This document shows, in pieces, positions 26,692 through 36,354 of a stretch of 64,000 nucleotides of DNA. Every line of letters starts with the position of its first letter. Positions within the stretch are counted from its first letter, which is position 1. The notes under the pieces were generated by a model. It did no database searches, was not told the origin of the DNA, and worked only from the letters and a program-made list of their open reading frames with translations. The position numbers and the translations under genes were made by a program. The stretch spans positions 4,278,001-4,342,000 of the forward strand of contig NZ_CP102798.1 of NCBI RefSeq assembly GCF_028356935.1, in the 5' to 3' direction. This DNA comes from Lysinibacillus sp. OF-1. GTDB taxonomy: Bacteria; Bacillota; Bacilli; Bacillales_A; Planococcaceae.

Positions 26692-27836
26692 TATGCTGAC
26701 GCCTCCTTTGTCTGCCCTGAATCCAATGCTAGCAGTACTGCCCTCGTTAGAATTTCAACTCCCGTGACAAGTCTTGCTTGTTTAAATTTCATTTTTGGAT
26801 GATGCAATCCCGGTGTAAGACCACAGCCCAAGCCAAGCATCGTTGTTTTTAAATGTGGTCGTTGCACAGCATAGTGATGAAAATCTTCTCCACCAGGTGT
26901 ATGAACTGGCTTTCTTAAATTCGATAATCCCACAGCCTGTATAATGGCCTGCTCCATCATGTATTGTGCACTTGTGTCGACTTCAGCAGCTACAATATTC
27001 GCAACAGTGCGTAATTCAATCTGCACCTTATGCAAGATTTTAGAGGAATCTATAACGCGCTTTACCCCTTGTGCTAAATCATCCATTACATTATTTTGCT
27101 GGGCACGAATATCAATCGTAAACGATGCATTACCAGGAATAATATTGCCTGAATCTCCACCAGCATGAAATTTCGTCATCTTAACAGACACTGGCACCAT
27201 AGGATCAGTATGAATAGTTCTTAAATCTTCAATGATCGTTGCGCCTACTTCAATGGCATTAATGCCTAGGTGAGGTCTTGCAGCATGGGCATCCTCCCCT
27301 ATAATCTCCCCCTCAAGCAAGCGAGAGGCACCGTGATAGAGCGCAGCACAATACGTACCATCCTCTAGCTCATGGACAGGTCGTACATGAACACCAAATA
27401 AATAATCTAAGTCATCAATAACACCTTCCTCTAAAACAGATAACGCTCCAGTTCCCTTTTCTTCTGCCGGTTGGAAAATAACACGAATTGTACCATTAAA
27501 TGATTGCTGTAAGTCTTTTAAAAGTAATAGCGTACCAATGGCCATCGTCATATGTCCGTCATGACCGCAGGAATGATTTGCACGGAAATGACCATCGACC
27601 TCCTGCCATAAGGCATCTATATCTGTTCTTAACCCCACTTTTGGATATCCATGGCCAACATCGACGTATAGACCTGTGGAATTTTTAAACCGTATAGGAG
27701 AAAATCCTTCCTGTGTTAATAGCTCAACTATATAATTGGTGGTTTCTACTTCATGCCAGCTAATTTCAGGATTTGCATGTAAATACGTAAAAATCTCCAT
27801 TAACCTTGGCCTCAAATAATCTAACTCTTCTTTCAT
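26691..27836 (-). CDS. M20-family amidohydrolase, probably N-succinyl-L-amino acid hydrolase
   Basis: Metallopeptidase-like amidohydrolase of 381 residues. Metal-site motifs are RTDIDAL near 75, SCGHDGHMT near 92-100, PAEEKGTGA near 128 with the general-base glutamates, HARPHLG near 190 and TPGGEDFHHYA near 340. Start ATG at 27834-27836 behind AAGGGG. First gene of the operon; in the NSAR pathway this enzyme releases the L-amino acid and makes conversion irreversible. N-acetyl-diaminopimelate deacetylase or hippurate hydrolase is the alternative on family grounds. Confidence 0.82.
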   Translation of the reverse strand: MKEELDYLRPRLMEIFTYLHANPEISWHEVETTNYIVELLTQEGFSPIRFKNSTGLYVDVGHGYPKVGLRTDIDALWQEVDGHFRANHSCGHDGHMTMAIGTLLLLKDLQQSFNGTIRVIFQPAEEKGTGALSVLEEGVIDDLDYLFGVHVRPVHELEDGTYCAALYHGASRLLEGEIIGEDAHAARPHLGINAIEVGATIIEDLRTIHTDPMVPVSVKMTKFHAGGDSGNIIPGNASFTIDIRAQQNNVMDDLAQGVKRVIDSSKILHKVQIELRTVANIVAAEVDTSAQYMMEQAIIQAVGLSNLRKPVHTPGGEDFHHYAVQRPHLKTTMLGLGCGLTPGLHHPKMKFKQARLVTGVEILTRAVLLALDSGQTKEASA

Positions 27837-27880
27837 GGCTTCCAACCCCTTAAATTTTCATATTATTAAGACTATTATAA

Positions 27881-27895
27881 CGAAAATGATTATTA
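27881..27895 (-). promoter_or_regulatory. possible Fur-like box before the D-amino-acid operon
   Basis: CGAAAATGATTATTA matches the 7-1-7 Fur consensus at 11 of 14 positions and lies 45 bases before the hydrolase start. In an AT-rich spacer this could be chance; weaker than the box at 23405. Confidence 0.35.
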
Positions 27896-27990
27896 TCTAC
27901 ATAGAAACTTATACCCACATTCAATAAATTAACTACTTACGATAATATATTTCACTCTAAATTTCTTAGATAGACTTTTATTTAGATAGC

Positions 27991-28036
27991 AAAAAAAGAT
28001 GCAAGTACAGTTACTAATCAAACTGTACTTGCATCT
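27991..28036 (-). terminator. terminator of dtpT
   Basis: A perfect 16-bp stem (AGATGCAAGTACAGTT with its complement) around a seven-base loop, with A/T runs on both sides. Confidence 0.9.
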
Positions 28037-28041
28037 TTCTT

Positions 28042-29529
28042 TTAATTAATACCCTTCATCGCTTTTGAAATAATCGGTGAAAGTACTAATATAATAATTC
28101 CGACCACAATAGATAATGAACCTAAGAAGCCGAAGTATGTGAATTCGCTTACAACTTCATAAACCTTTACTAATTGCGCATTAATTGCTTGTGCTGCGGC
28201 ACTTGTTAAAAACCATAATGACATAGTTTGTGCTGCAAAGGCTTGCGGTGCCAACTTTGTTGTAGCAGATAGACCAACTGGTGATAATAATAACTCACCA
28301 ACCACTACTAGGAAGAATGACAGGACTAGCCATAAAGGGCTTACTAACGTTTCCCCACCAGATAAGTATGCTGGAATCATCATTACTAAGAATGAGAGAC
28401 CTGCAAAAAACAATGCATATGAAAACTTACGTGGTGTAGTTGGTTGCTTGTCCCCCCATTTAAGCCATAGCATCGCAAATAATGGTGCCAATGTTATGAC
28501 AAATAAAGGATTCAACGACTGGAACCATGAAGATTGAAGCTGAATGCCTCCAATACTTAACTGAGTACGCTCATCTGCATACGTAGCTAAAATTGTTGCC
28601 CCTTGTTCTTGTATAGCCCAGAACATTACCGCTGATAAAAATAATGGAATATAAGCAAGTAGGCGAGACTTCTCATCTTTCGTAGTTTTTTCACTGCGAT
28701 ACATATAAATGAAGAACACAGTTGGAATTAATACACCTAGTGCCGTAATAATAAAACTGAATACATTCATTGTTAATGTACCCGTTTTAATACCAATAGC
28801 ACCTAAAATGATGATAAGTAAGGCTACAATTCCGAATTGTGTAAAGACTTTTTTACGTTCTTCAGGCTTTAATGGATTATTAACTTGTAATCCTGCTAAG
28901 CCTAAATACTTTTTCTCTGTTAATTTGTAAACAATTAAACCAACAAACATTCCAAGACCAGCTAAACCAAAGCCTAGATGGAAGCTATATTTTTGTCCAA
29001 TTGTTCCGACAATAAATGGCGCAATGAATGCCCCCATATTAATACCCATATAGAAAATAGAAAAACCTGCATCACGGCGGCTATCTGTTTCAGCATAAAT
29101 GTCCCCAACAATACTTGAAACGTTTGGCTTTAATAAACCTGTACCCATGACGATAAATGCCATTGAAGCAAATAACATAGTCACTCCGCCAGGCAATGCT
29201 AGCAGTAAGTGACCGATCATAATTAACACGCCACCATAAAAAATGGTTCTACGTGTTCCTAAAACTCGGTCGGCAATCCAGCCACCTATAATACCAGACA
29301 TATAAACAAGTGAGCCATAGATGGCCATAATAGAGTTCGCTGTTCCGCGGTCTAGACCTAAGCCACCCTCATTCAATTCATAATACATAAAGAAGATGAG
29401 AATTGCTCGCATTCCATAATACGAGAAACGTTCCCAAAATTCCGTGAAAAACAAAGTAAAGAGCCCTTTAGGGTGTCCAACAAAGCCATTTTGAGGGACA
29501 GATTTTACAACTTCATCTTTACTAGACAT
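28042..29529 (-). CDS. dtpT: POT-family di-/tripeptide:proton symporter
   Basis: Proton-dependent oligopeptide transporter of 495 residues with 14 predicted helices. The diagnostic FFTEFWERFSYYGMRAILIFFMYY at 27-50 contains the ExxER proton-coupling motif. The second PTR2 signature is FSIFYMGINMGAFIAPFIVGTIG near 165. Imports small peptides into the cytoplasm. Monocistronic, between its own terminator and a long AT-rich spacer. Confidence 0.94.
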   Translation of the reverse strand: MSSKDEVVKSVPQNGFVGHPKGLFTLFFTEFWERFSYYGMRAILIFFMYYELNEGGLGLDRGTANSIMAIYGSLVYMSGIIGGWIADRVLGTRRTIFYGGVLIMIGHLLLALPGGVTMLFASMAFIVMGTGLLKPNVSSIVGDIYAETDSRRDAGFSIFYMGINMGAFIAPFIVGTIGQKYSFHLGFGLAGLGMFVGLIVYKLTEKKYLGLAGLQVNNPLKPEERKKVFTQFGIVALLIIILGAIGIKTGTLTMNVFSFIITALGVLIPTVFFIYMYRSEKTTKDEKSRLLAYIPLFLSAVMFWAIQEQGATILATYADERTQLSIGGIQLQSSWFQSLNPLFVITLAPLFAMLWLKWGDKQPTTPRKFSYALFFAGLSFLVMMIPAYLSGGETLVSPLWLVLSFFLVVVGELLLSPVGLSATTKLAPQAFAAQTMSLWFLTSAAAQAINAQLVKVYEVVSEFTYFGFLGSLSIVVGIIILVLSPIISKAMKGIN

Positions 29530-29893
29530 ACAATACCCTCTCCCAAATAAAAATTATTCTCCAAAAACATTACTACCCTAATTTAAGGATAAAAAAACTT
29601 TGTTTCATCATACTAAAGCGTTTTATTATCTTTAGCAAGAGTTTTAAAAAATGTTGAAAATTTGTCATTTTTCTATAAATTCTGATTGGTTATAGCACAA
29701 AATATTAAATCCTTTGATATATCTAAGTTTTCTCATTCTTTGTTTTCAGAAAACTGACATAAAAGCTTTAAATTATTCTAAAATATTTAACATTCGGATT
29801 TTTTACTTATTATACAAATTCACACTATTTTGTCTATAAAATTTACGAAGTCCTGTCATGTAGTTCTAGATTCTACTATTCCCACTAATCACA
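29530..29893. other. AT-rich spacer upstream of dtpT
   Basis: Very AT-rich stretch with no recognisable ORF, repeat or RNA motif. It must carry the dtpT promoter; several A/T tracts suggest bent DNA but nothing definite. Confidence 0.45.
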
Positions 29894-29925
29894 AAAAGCA
29901 TGCCAAAAATCCTTTGGCATGCTTT
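29894..29925 (-). terminator. terminator of hflX
   Basis: AAAGCATGCCAAA pairs perfectly with TTTGGCATGCTTT; on the minus strand the stem is followed by TTGTG. Confidence 0.8.
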
Positions 29926-29942
29926 GGGTGATCTACATTTTT

Positions 29943-31229
29943 TTAATTGACAACATATTGTTGGTACTTGGCATAATCTGCTGCCTTTACTTCAAGCGAT
30001 AATAATGTACCGCCCTCTTCATAGGCTGTATTAAAAACAGAGGCATATTCATTTAAATAAGAAACAACGTTGCCTTGGTCATAAGGAATTAACATGTCAC
30101 ACGTCACATAATGAGAGAAGATATGCTGACGAATCAATTGTATTAATTCCTCTAAACCGATCCCTTGTTTTGCTGAAATCCACATATTATCACCGCTGAC
30201 TACAGGGTAAGGAACATCTGCTATATCAGCCTTATTGTAAACATAGATTGTTGGAATGTCTTCTACTCCAACCGCCTTCAGCGTTTCATTTGTCACATCC
30301 ATCATAAATCCATGCTCTGCATTTGAAACATCAACAACATGGAGTAAAAGATCAGCATCTCGCGCTTCTTCTAATGTGGATCGGAACGCTTTTACTAAAT
30401 GGTGGGGTAATTTACTAACAAAACCAACTGTATCTGTCAGTAAAAATGTCTTTTTATCGGGTAGTTCAATTTGACGAACTGAAGTTTCAAGTGTAGCAAA
30501 AAGCATATCCTTTTCAAAAACCTGTTTATGTTCTTCTTGCCCTATTTGGGCAAGCAACTGATTCATAATGGTTGATTTACCCGCATTTGTATAGCCGACG
30601 ATTGATACAACTGGGAGTGCATTTTTTCGACGCTGTTTACGTTGTGTTTCTCGTTGCTCTTTAACGTGCTCAAGATCCTTTTTAATTTTAGCAATTTGAT
30701 CTTCAATTTTTCGTCGATCCAATTCAAGCTTCGTTTCACCAGCACCACGGTTTTTAAAGCCGCCTCCAGTACCACCGCCCTGACGACTTAGAGAGGCATG
30801 TAAGCCCACTAAGCGAGGTAGCATGTATTGTAACTGAGCTAATTCCACCTGCATTTGTGCTTCTCGTGTTTTTGCCCGTCTTCCAAAAATATCTAAAATA
30901 AGCATTGTTCGATCAATAACCTTCGTTGCTAAATCACGCTCTAAATTACGAATTTGAGAAGGCGACAATTCATCATTAAAAATAACAAGATTTGCTTGCG
31001 CTTCTTCATAAAAATTTTTGATTTCTTCTATTTTACCTGTCCCCACATAATGAGACGGTGTAACACGCTCCAAATTTTGCGTGACAACGCCTACTACTTC
31101 CACATGCAAGGCCTCTGCTAAATTTTTTAGCTCTTCCATAGAATAATCAAAATGCTCATCATTTCGTAAATTTACGCCAACTAATATGGCCTTTTCAAGT
31201 AATACATCGACTTCCTTAATTCTATCCAT
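29943..31229 (-). CDS. hflX: ribosome-associated GTPase HflX
   Basis: GTPase of 428 residues that binds the 50S subunit and splits or rescues stalled ribosomes under stress. The N-terminal HflX domain (1-190) has VGTGKIEEIK and FNDELSPSQIRNLE, then a basic coiled region (RRKIEDQIAKIKKDLEHV). The G domain has G1 GYTNAGKST near 211, G3 DTVGF near 263 and G4 NKAD near 334. Start ATG at 31229 behind GGAGGTTTCTA. Full length for the Bacillus family. Confidence 0.95.
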   Translation of the reverse strand: MDRIKEVDVLLEKAILVGVNLRNDEHFDYSMEELKNLAEALHVEVVGVVTQNLERVTPSHYVGTGKIEEIKNFYEEAQANLVIFNDELSPSQIRNLERDLATKVIDRTMLILDIFGRRAKTREAQMQVELAQLQYMLPRLVGLHASLSRQGGGTGGGFKNRGAGETKLELDRRKIEDQIAKIKKDLEHVKEQRETQRKQRRKNALPVVSIVGYTNAGKSTIMNQLLAQIGQEEHKQVFEKDMLFATLETSVRQIELPDKKTFLLTDTVGFVSKLPHHLVKAFRSTLEEARDADLLLHVVDVSNAEHGFMMDVTNETLKAVGVEDIPTIYVYNKADIADVPYPVVSGDNMWISAKQGIGLEELIQLIRQHIFSHYVTCDMLIPYDQGNVVSYLNEYASVFNTAYEEGGTLLSLEVKAADYAKYQQYVVN

Positions 31230-31333
31230 TAGAAACCTCCCACCAAAGCTTGGTGTCTCTACGACAAATTTTCTTCATTTTACCATATATAACTCTTTTT
31301 CGTATCTCTTGATATTCAGCTATTTTTCTAAAA

Positions 31334-31360
31334 AATGCGCCTCTTAAGAAAAGGCGCATT
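31334..31360 (-). terminator. terminator of putP
   Basis: AATGCGCCTTTT pairs with AAGAGGCGCATT and on the minus strand is followed by TTTTT. Confidence 0.85.
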
Positions 31361-31364
31361 TTAA

Positions 31365-32852
31365 CTATTTTCTTTCTTCTTTTAGTATTGTCTCTGAGCG
31401 AGTGAACTCTTCTTCAATTTCTTTATTTGGTCTATATGTCAGCATACTGACAACAATCGCAACAATTAAACAAACAAAGAAGCCAGGAACAATTTCATAT
31501 AGAGCACTTGATAAAACATCCACTTTACCCCAAACAAACGCAGTTGCAGCCCCTGTTATCATTCCGCTAAGTGCCCCATAATTCGTGAGCTTTCTCCAAT
31601 ATAAAGAGAGTAAAATAATAGGTCCAAACGCTGCACCAAATCCTGCCCAAGCAAAGCCAACTAAGCTTAAAATGGAACTATCTGGATTCCACCCTAGGAT
31701 TGCTGCAATAATTGCAACAACTAATACAGCCATACGCCCAACAAACACATAATGTTTATCATCTGCTGTTTTATTAAATAAAGCTTTATAAATATCCTCT
31801 ACAAGCGCTGAGGAAGTCACAATAAGCTGTGAGGAAATGGTACTCATAACAGCTGCTAAAATAGCCGCCAGCATAATACCGGCTATAAATGGATGGAATA
31901 AAACTTGTCCTAGGACAATAAATACTGTTTCAGCGTCTTTCAGCTCACCAGCGTTTTGCTCATAATAGGCTACCCCTACCAAAGCTGTCCCAATAGCACC
32001 GAATAAACTTAACATCATCCAGCCAATACCAATACGTCGAGCCTGCTTTGTTTCTTTCACAGAGCTAATTGCCATAAAGCGAACAATGATATGTGGCTGT
32101 CCAAAATAACCTAATCCCCAAGCAACTGAAGAAATAATTCCTGCCGCTGTCGCAGTGGCTGGTAATAAATTTAGAAGATCTGGACTAACCGCTTTAATAG
32201 AGGTAATTGTATCTCCTATCCCACCTGTTACAAATAGCCCGAATAACGGTACCATAATAAGTGCTAAAAACATAATAAGCCCTTGTAAAAAATCTGTATA
32301 ACTAACCGCTAAAAACCCACCGAATAGGGTATAGGCAACTGTTACGCCTGAAACGATTAATAACCCTGTGTGATAATCATAACCAAATGAACTCTCGAAA
32401 AACTTGCCTCCTGCTACCATTCCTGACGATACATAAAACGTGAAAAATAATAGGATGATAATACCTGAAGCAATCCTAATAAGCTTAGTATTATCACGTA
32501 ATCGATTATCCAAATAACTTGGAATGGTAATGGAATCATTCGTAACCTGTGTGTAAACCCGTAAACGTGGTGCAACAAGCAGCCAGTTTAAATAAGCCCC
32601 TATTGTAAGTCCAATCGCAATCCAAGCTTCCACAAGACCTGATAAAAATATCGCACCTGGTAAGCCCATAAGGAGCCAGCCAGACATATCCGCAGCACCT
32701 GCACTTAGCGCAGTAACCGCTGGACCTAAGGAACGACCGCCAAGCATATAGTCTGTTAAATTGGATGTTTTCACAAATGCATACCAACCTATTGCTAGCA
32801 TGGCGACCATGTAAATAATAATTGCTAATAATTGATACATGTTATCTGACAT
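31365..32852 (-). CDS. putP: sodium/proline symporter
   Basis: SSS-family transporter of 495 residues with 13 helices. Family marks: GGRSLGPAVTALSAGAADMSGWLLMGLPGA near 40-70, FTFYVSSGMVAGGKFFE near 130 and GWGLGYFGQPHIIVRF-like SVAWGLGYFGQPH near 245, all typical of PutP/OpuE. Imports proline with Na+ for nutrition or osmoprotection; sequence cannot separate those roles. The start is ATG at 32850-32852 behind GGAGGAGAAAAT; the upstream extension of the frame has no ribosome site. No putBCA genes adjoin it. Confidence 0.92.
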   Translation of the reverse strand: MSDNMYQLLAIIIYMVAMLAIGWYAFVKTSNLTDYMLGGRSLGPAVTALSAGAADMSGWLLMGLPGAIFLSGLVEAWIAIGLTIGAYLNWLLVAPRLRVYTQVTNDSITIPSYLDNRLRDNTKLIRIASGIIILLFFTFYVSSGMVAGGKFFESSFGYDYHTGLLIVSGVTVAYTLFGGFLAVSYTDFLQGLIMFLALIMVPLFGLFVTGGIGDTITSIKAVSPDLLNLLPATATAAGIISSVAWGLGYFGQPHIIVRFMAISSVKETKQARRIGIGWMMLSLFGAIGTALVGVAYYEQNAGELKDAETVFIVLGQVLFHPFIAGIMLAAILAAVMSTISSQLIVTSSALVEDIYKALFNKTADDKHYVFVGRMAVLVVAIIAAILGWNPDSSILSLVGFAWAGFGAAFGPIILLSLYWRKLTNYGALSGMITGAATAFVWGKVDVLSSALYEIVPGFFVCLIVAIVVSMLTYRPNKEIEEEFTRSETILKEERK

Positions 32853-33051
32853 ATTTTCTCCTCCTTTTTTCCTCTTTAGTATCTCCAATTCAAAAAGAAT
32901 TACTATATTTAAGATACCATGAATATACAATTCCACCTATAAATACTCAGAATTTTTATTAAAATTTTTCCGAATGTCAAAGTAGCCATTGTCTATTATA
33001 AAATGTGTTAAACTAGTGCCATCTATTACACAATAAAGTAGGCGAAAATGT

Positions 33052-34212
33052 ATGACATTTGAAGAAATGAAAGCTCTGCTCATTGAGCAAATTTTACAGC
33101 AACAGCTTGTGACTGCTACAATCAGTCAACCACGCATGAAATCGAACGAAATCAAACGTATAAAATTAAAGCCATTAATGTTAAAAAATCATTATCATAT
33201 ACAAATTGAATACCAATATGAACGCATTTTAAAACATGAAAATATTGAAGTGGCCGATTTCCCTTACAAGCTTGAAGCCATTTTTGAGGATTATCGTCAA
33301 GCACATATCGATTTTGTAGATGAAAAAGTACATGTGCAATTATCCAAAAAGAATAAGGTCCTTTGGAAATCTAATAAATCGACCTCCCCTAAACAAGTCA
33401 ATTTAGCTCATAATCGAAAAAAAAATTATTTACTATCTGATGACCAGCCCTATCCATTTTTAATTCGGCTTGGGGTACAAACAGAGGAAGGGAGAGTAAA
33501 GAAACAAAAATACGATAAGTTTAAGCAAATTAATCGTTTCATTGAATTTATTGATGATGCTTTAACTTACTTACCTCAGGATCGACAAGTGCGTATTTTA
33601 GATTTTGGTTCGGGTAAATCTTACTTAACCTTCGCTTTGTATCATTATTTAAAAATCGAAAAGGGCTTAGACATTCGTGTTACTGGTTTAGATTTAAAAA
33701 AAGAGGTTATTGAAGAATGTTCAAGAATCGCACAGGATCTAGGCTATGACCAGCTCGAATTTCTTGTAGGAGATATTAATGATTATAATGATGAATCTGC
33801 TGTGGACATGGTGGTAACACTACATGCATGTGATGTTGCGACAGACATGGCACTAGCTCGTGCTGTGAAATGGGGGGCCAGTGTAATATTAAGTGTCCCT
33901 TGTTGTCAGCATGAGTTAAATCGTCAATTAAATACGCCAGCTCTTGATATTATGTTGCAACACGGTCTTGTTCGAGAACGTTTTGCAGCACTAGCCACAG
34001 ATGCTATTCGTGCTGAAATATTATCCTTGGTTGGCTATGAGGCACAGCTTTTAGAGTTTATTGATATGGAAAATACCCCTAAAAACATTTTAATCCGAGC
34101 ATATCAAACAGGTAAAAAACCTAGTGAAGAGCAACGCGCCAGCTATGATGCCTTCTTAAAATTGCTCAATGCCACACCATTTTTAGCTAAAGAGTTAAAA
34201 GATTATTTATAA
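33052..34212 (+). CDS. SAM-dependent methyltransferase (Methyltransf_32/GSTCD-like)
   Basis: Class I methyltransferase of 386 residues. The N-terminal 150 residues form an unassigned basic domain. The SAM site is RILDFGSGKSYLTFALYHYL near 185, with VTGLDLKKEVIEEC as motif post-I. VVTLHACDVATDMAL near 265 and SVPCCQHELNRQL near 290 match the Methyltransf_32 family that includes eukaryotic GSTCD and METTL25. The target is unknown; related proteins have been suspected to act on RNA. Alone between convergent or divergent neighbours. Confidence 0.85.
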   Translation: MTFEEMKALLIEQILQQQLVTATISQPRMKSNEIKRIKLKPLMLKNHYHIQIEYQYERILKHENIEVADFPYKLEAIFEDYRQAHIDFVDEKVHVQLSKKNKVLWKSNKSTSPKQVNLAHNRKKNYLLSDDQPYPFLIRLGVQTEEGRVKKQKYDKFKQINRFIEFIDDALTYLPQDRQVRILDFGSGKSYLTFALYHYLKIEKGLDIRVTGLDLKKEVIEECSRIAQDLGYDQLEFLVGDINDYNDESAVDMVVTLHACDVATDMALARAVKWGASVILSVPCCQHELNRQLNTPALDIMLQHGLVRERFAALATDAIRAEILSLVGYEAQLLEFIDMENTPKNILIRAYQTGKKPSEEQRASYDAFLKLLNATPFLAKELKDYL

Positions 34213-34238
34213 TCTACGGGGTACTCCTTCCCTAATAG

Positions 34239-34271
34239 AAAGGCGATCCATCTTTGAAATGGACCGCCTTT
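34239..34271. terminator. bidirectional terminator
   Basis: AAAGGCG..TCCAT and ATGGA..CGCCTTT form a stem between the convergent methyltransferase and ABC permease genes. Confidence 0.8.
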
Positions 34272-34273
34272 TA

Positions 34274-35593
34274 TTATAGCTCTTGTCGTAAAGCTTGAAT
34301 CACATCTATTTTAGTCGCTTTGCGTGCTGGACGATAGCCTGAAATCATCGCTACTCCGATACTAATGGCGGCTGCAATAATGACTAATTGCCATGGTATA
34401 AGAGAGAATATTATATCATTTGTTGCAAAAGCCTCCTCTCCTGTCGCTGCCTTAAGAATCAATGGTAATGCTGCGTTAGCCGCAAAGCTGATGGCATACG
34501 AAATAACAACCGCAATAAACGTTCCAAAAATACCAATAAACGTGCTCTCCATTAAGAATAATCGTTGAATAAGCTTCGGACTTGCACCAATCGCCTTTAA
34601 CACACCGATTTCACGTGTACGCTCTGTGACAGCCATTGTCATTGTATTAAAAATACCAATAGAAGCAATCAGCACCGCAATCGTCCCTACAAAGATTAAG
34701 CCAATTTTTAGTACAAGGAAAAATACATTCATTTGATCTAATTGTTCGGTCACTGAATAGACACTATAGCCTTTACCCTTTAACTTCTCCAAAATCGGCT
34801 TTACATTTTCTAAAGTATCCGCATAAATATTAAATTCTGAGTAAAATAGCTCATCTTCTTTGATATCACTATTGGCAGGTATATTTTCAGCTAACACTGA
34901 CTTTTGTGCTTTATCCATGTGAATGGCGTTATCAACCATCCAATCATAAGAAGGCTTCTCCATCACACCAACAATTGTATAGGCCATTTTTTGCGTTTCA
35001 TCATTTGTGCCAGTATGAGGCACTAAGGAAAGCTCTATATTTTTTCCAATTAATGATTCTTTATAGCCTTCTTCACTACCATCATAGTATGTTCCTTCTG
35101 CTTCAGCCTTTTTACTCTTTTCTTCAATAATATTGCGTTCTGCCGCATTCAATAATGTTTGACCAAAATGATAGCCTACAACAATTTCATTTGGCTTTGT
35201 TGGATAGTGTCCTTTTGCAAGCTTGCCGTTCACCTGCTCAAAGTCCTGCATATCCGACAAAATTAAATTAGAGGTTGTATCACGATCACCTAAAAAGGAA
35301 TGTGCAGAAGCATTCACACTTATCGTTTCAAGCACCGTTTCTACATGGTTCAAATTTTTAATTTCTTGTACTTGCTCTTCTGTCAATTGCTTATCGCCAT
35401 ATACTTGAATTTTCGTAACTGTTTCATTCGAAAGAATTTCATTGCGTAAAGATTCCTGTAATCCAAAACCAACGGATGCTAGCACAATCAGAAAAGCACA
35501 GCCCATCGTTGCAGCTAATATCGTCATAAACACGCGCAGCTTATTTTTCTTAATATGTTGTGTTACAAAATCTAGTTGATCTTTAAATAACAT
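34274..35593 (-). CDS. MacB/FtsX-type ABC transporter permease
   Basis: Permease of 439 residues with one N-terminal helix (19-45), a large extracytoplasmic MacB_PCD domain (about 46-285) and three C-terminal helices of the FtsX core (290-430). The conserved ERTREIGVLKAIGASPKLIQRLF lies before the second core helix, and it ends GYRPARKATKIDVIQALR. Such transporters export peptides or act as mechanotransmitters in envelope stress rather than import. It starts just after the ATPase stop (TAACATG), so the two are coupled. Substrate unknown. Confidence 0.88.
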   Translation of the reverse strand: MLFKDQLDFVTQHIKKNKLRVFMTILAATMGCAFLIVLASVGFGLQESLRNEILSNETVTKIQVYGDKQLTEEQVQEIKNLNHVETVLETISVNASAHSFLGDRDTTSNLILSDMQDFEQVNGKLAKGHYPTKPNEIVVGYHFGQTLLNAAERNIIEEKSKKAEAEGTYYDGSEEGYKESLIGKNIELSLVPHTGTNDETQKMAYTIVGVMEKPSYDWMVDNAIHMDKAQKSVLAENIPANSDIKEDELFYSEFNIYADTLENVKPILEKLKGKGYSVYSVTEQLDQMNVFFLVLKIGLIFVGTIAVLIASIGIFNTMTMAVTERTREIGVLKAIGASPKLIQRLFLMESTFIGIFGTFIAVVISYAISFAANAALPLILKAATGEEAFATNDIIFSLIPWQLVIIAAAISIGVAMISGYRPARKATKIDVIQALRQEL

Positions 35594-35594
35594 G

Positions 35595-36281
35595 TTAAGC
35601 CTCCTCCTTTACAAGTTCGCCATCATACATGCGAAAACGTCTATGTGCTATCGTGGCCACTTCTTCATCATGCGTAATAATGACAAAGGTTAGCCCTAGC
35701 TCACGGTTTAGGCTCTGGATAAGCAATAAAATATCTTGCTCGGTTTCTGAATCAAGACTTCCTGTAGGCTCATCAGCAAGCAATATCGGAGGATTTGTGA
35801 TAAGGGCACGCGCAATACTGACACGCTGTTGTTGTCCACCAGATAATTCATTAGGATAATGATCTGCCACTTCTGTCAGACCAACTTTGTCCATTAATTT
35901 CTTTACCCTTTCTTTCCGTACAGCCTTACGTAAGCCCTGTAGTTTTAAAGGTAATTCAATATTTTCGAAAGCCGTTAAACCCGGCATCAACTGAAAGTTT
36001 TGAAAAATAAAGCCAAATTGACGTAAGCGAAAAGCAGCACTTTCTGTTTCAGTCAGATGGGCTGTTTCCTTACCATTTACTTTAATAGACCCCTGTTCAG
36101 CTTTCATAAAACCAGCAAGAACTTGTAATAAGGTCGATTTGCCAGAGCCACTTTTTCCTACAATGGCAACAATCTCTCCTTTATTAACTTCAAAGTTCAC
36201 ACCTTTCAATACTGGAACCTGTTTTTCCTTCCCTCTTTTACCAATTAAAAATGTATGTTGTAAGTTTTCAACTTGAATCAT
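35595..36281 (-). CDS. MacB/LolD-type ABC transporter ATPase
   Basis: ATPase of 228 residues, partner of the downstream FtsX-type permease. Walker A VGKSGSGKST near 42-51, Q-loop FIFQNFQLMPGLTAFEN (the family's characteristic segment) near 90, signature LSGGQQQR near 146, Walker B PILLADEPTGSLD near 163, H-loop IITHDEEVA near 203. Start ATG 36281 behind AAAGGAGCG. No sensor kinase or regulator is adjacent, unlike bacitracin-type Bce systems. Confidence 0.9.
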   Translation of the reverse strand: MIQVENLQHTFLIGKRGKEKQVPVLKGVNFEVNKGEIVAIVGKSGSGKSTLLQVLAGFMKAEQGSIKVNGKETAHLTETESAAFRLRQFGFIFQNFQLMPGLTAFENIELPLKLQGLRKAVRKERVKKLMDKVGLTEVADHYPNELSGGQQQRVSIARALITNPPILLADEPTGSLDSETEQDILLLIQSLNRELGLTFVIITHDEEVATIAHRRFRMYDGELVKEEA

Positions 36282-36354
36282 TTGTTTATAAACGCTCCTT
36301 TCTCATTCATTTCCCATTGTAGAAAACAATTCTTAATAAAGAGAAAGGATAAAA

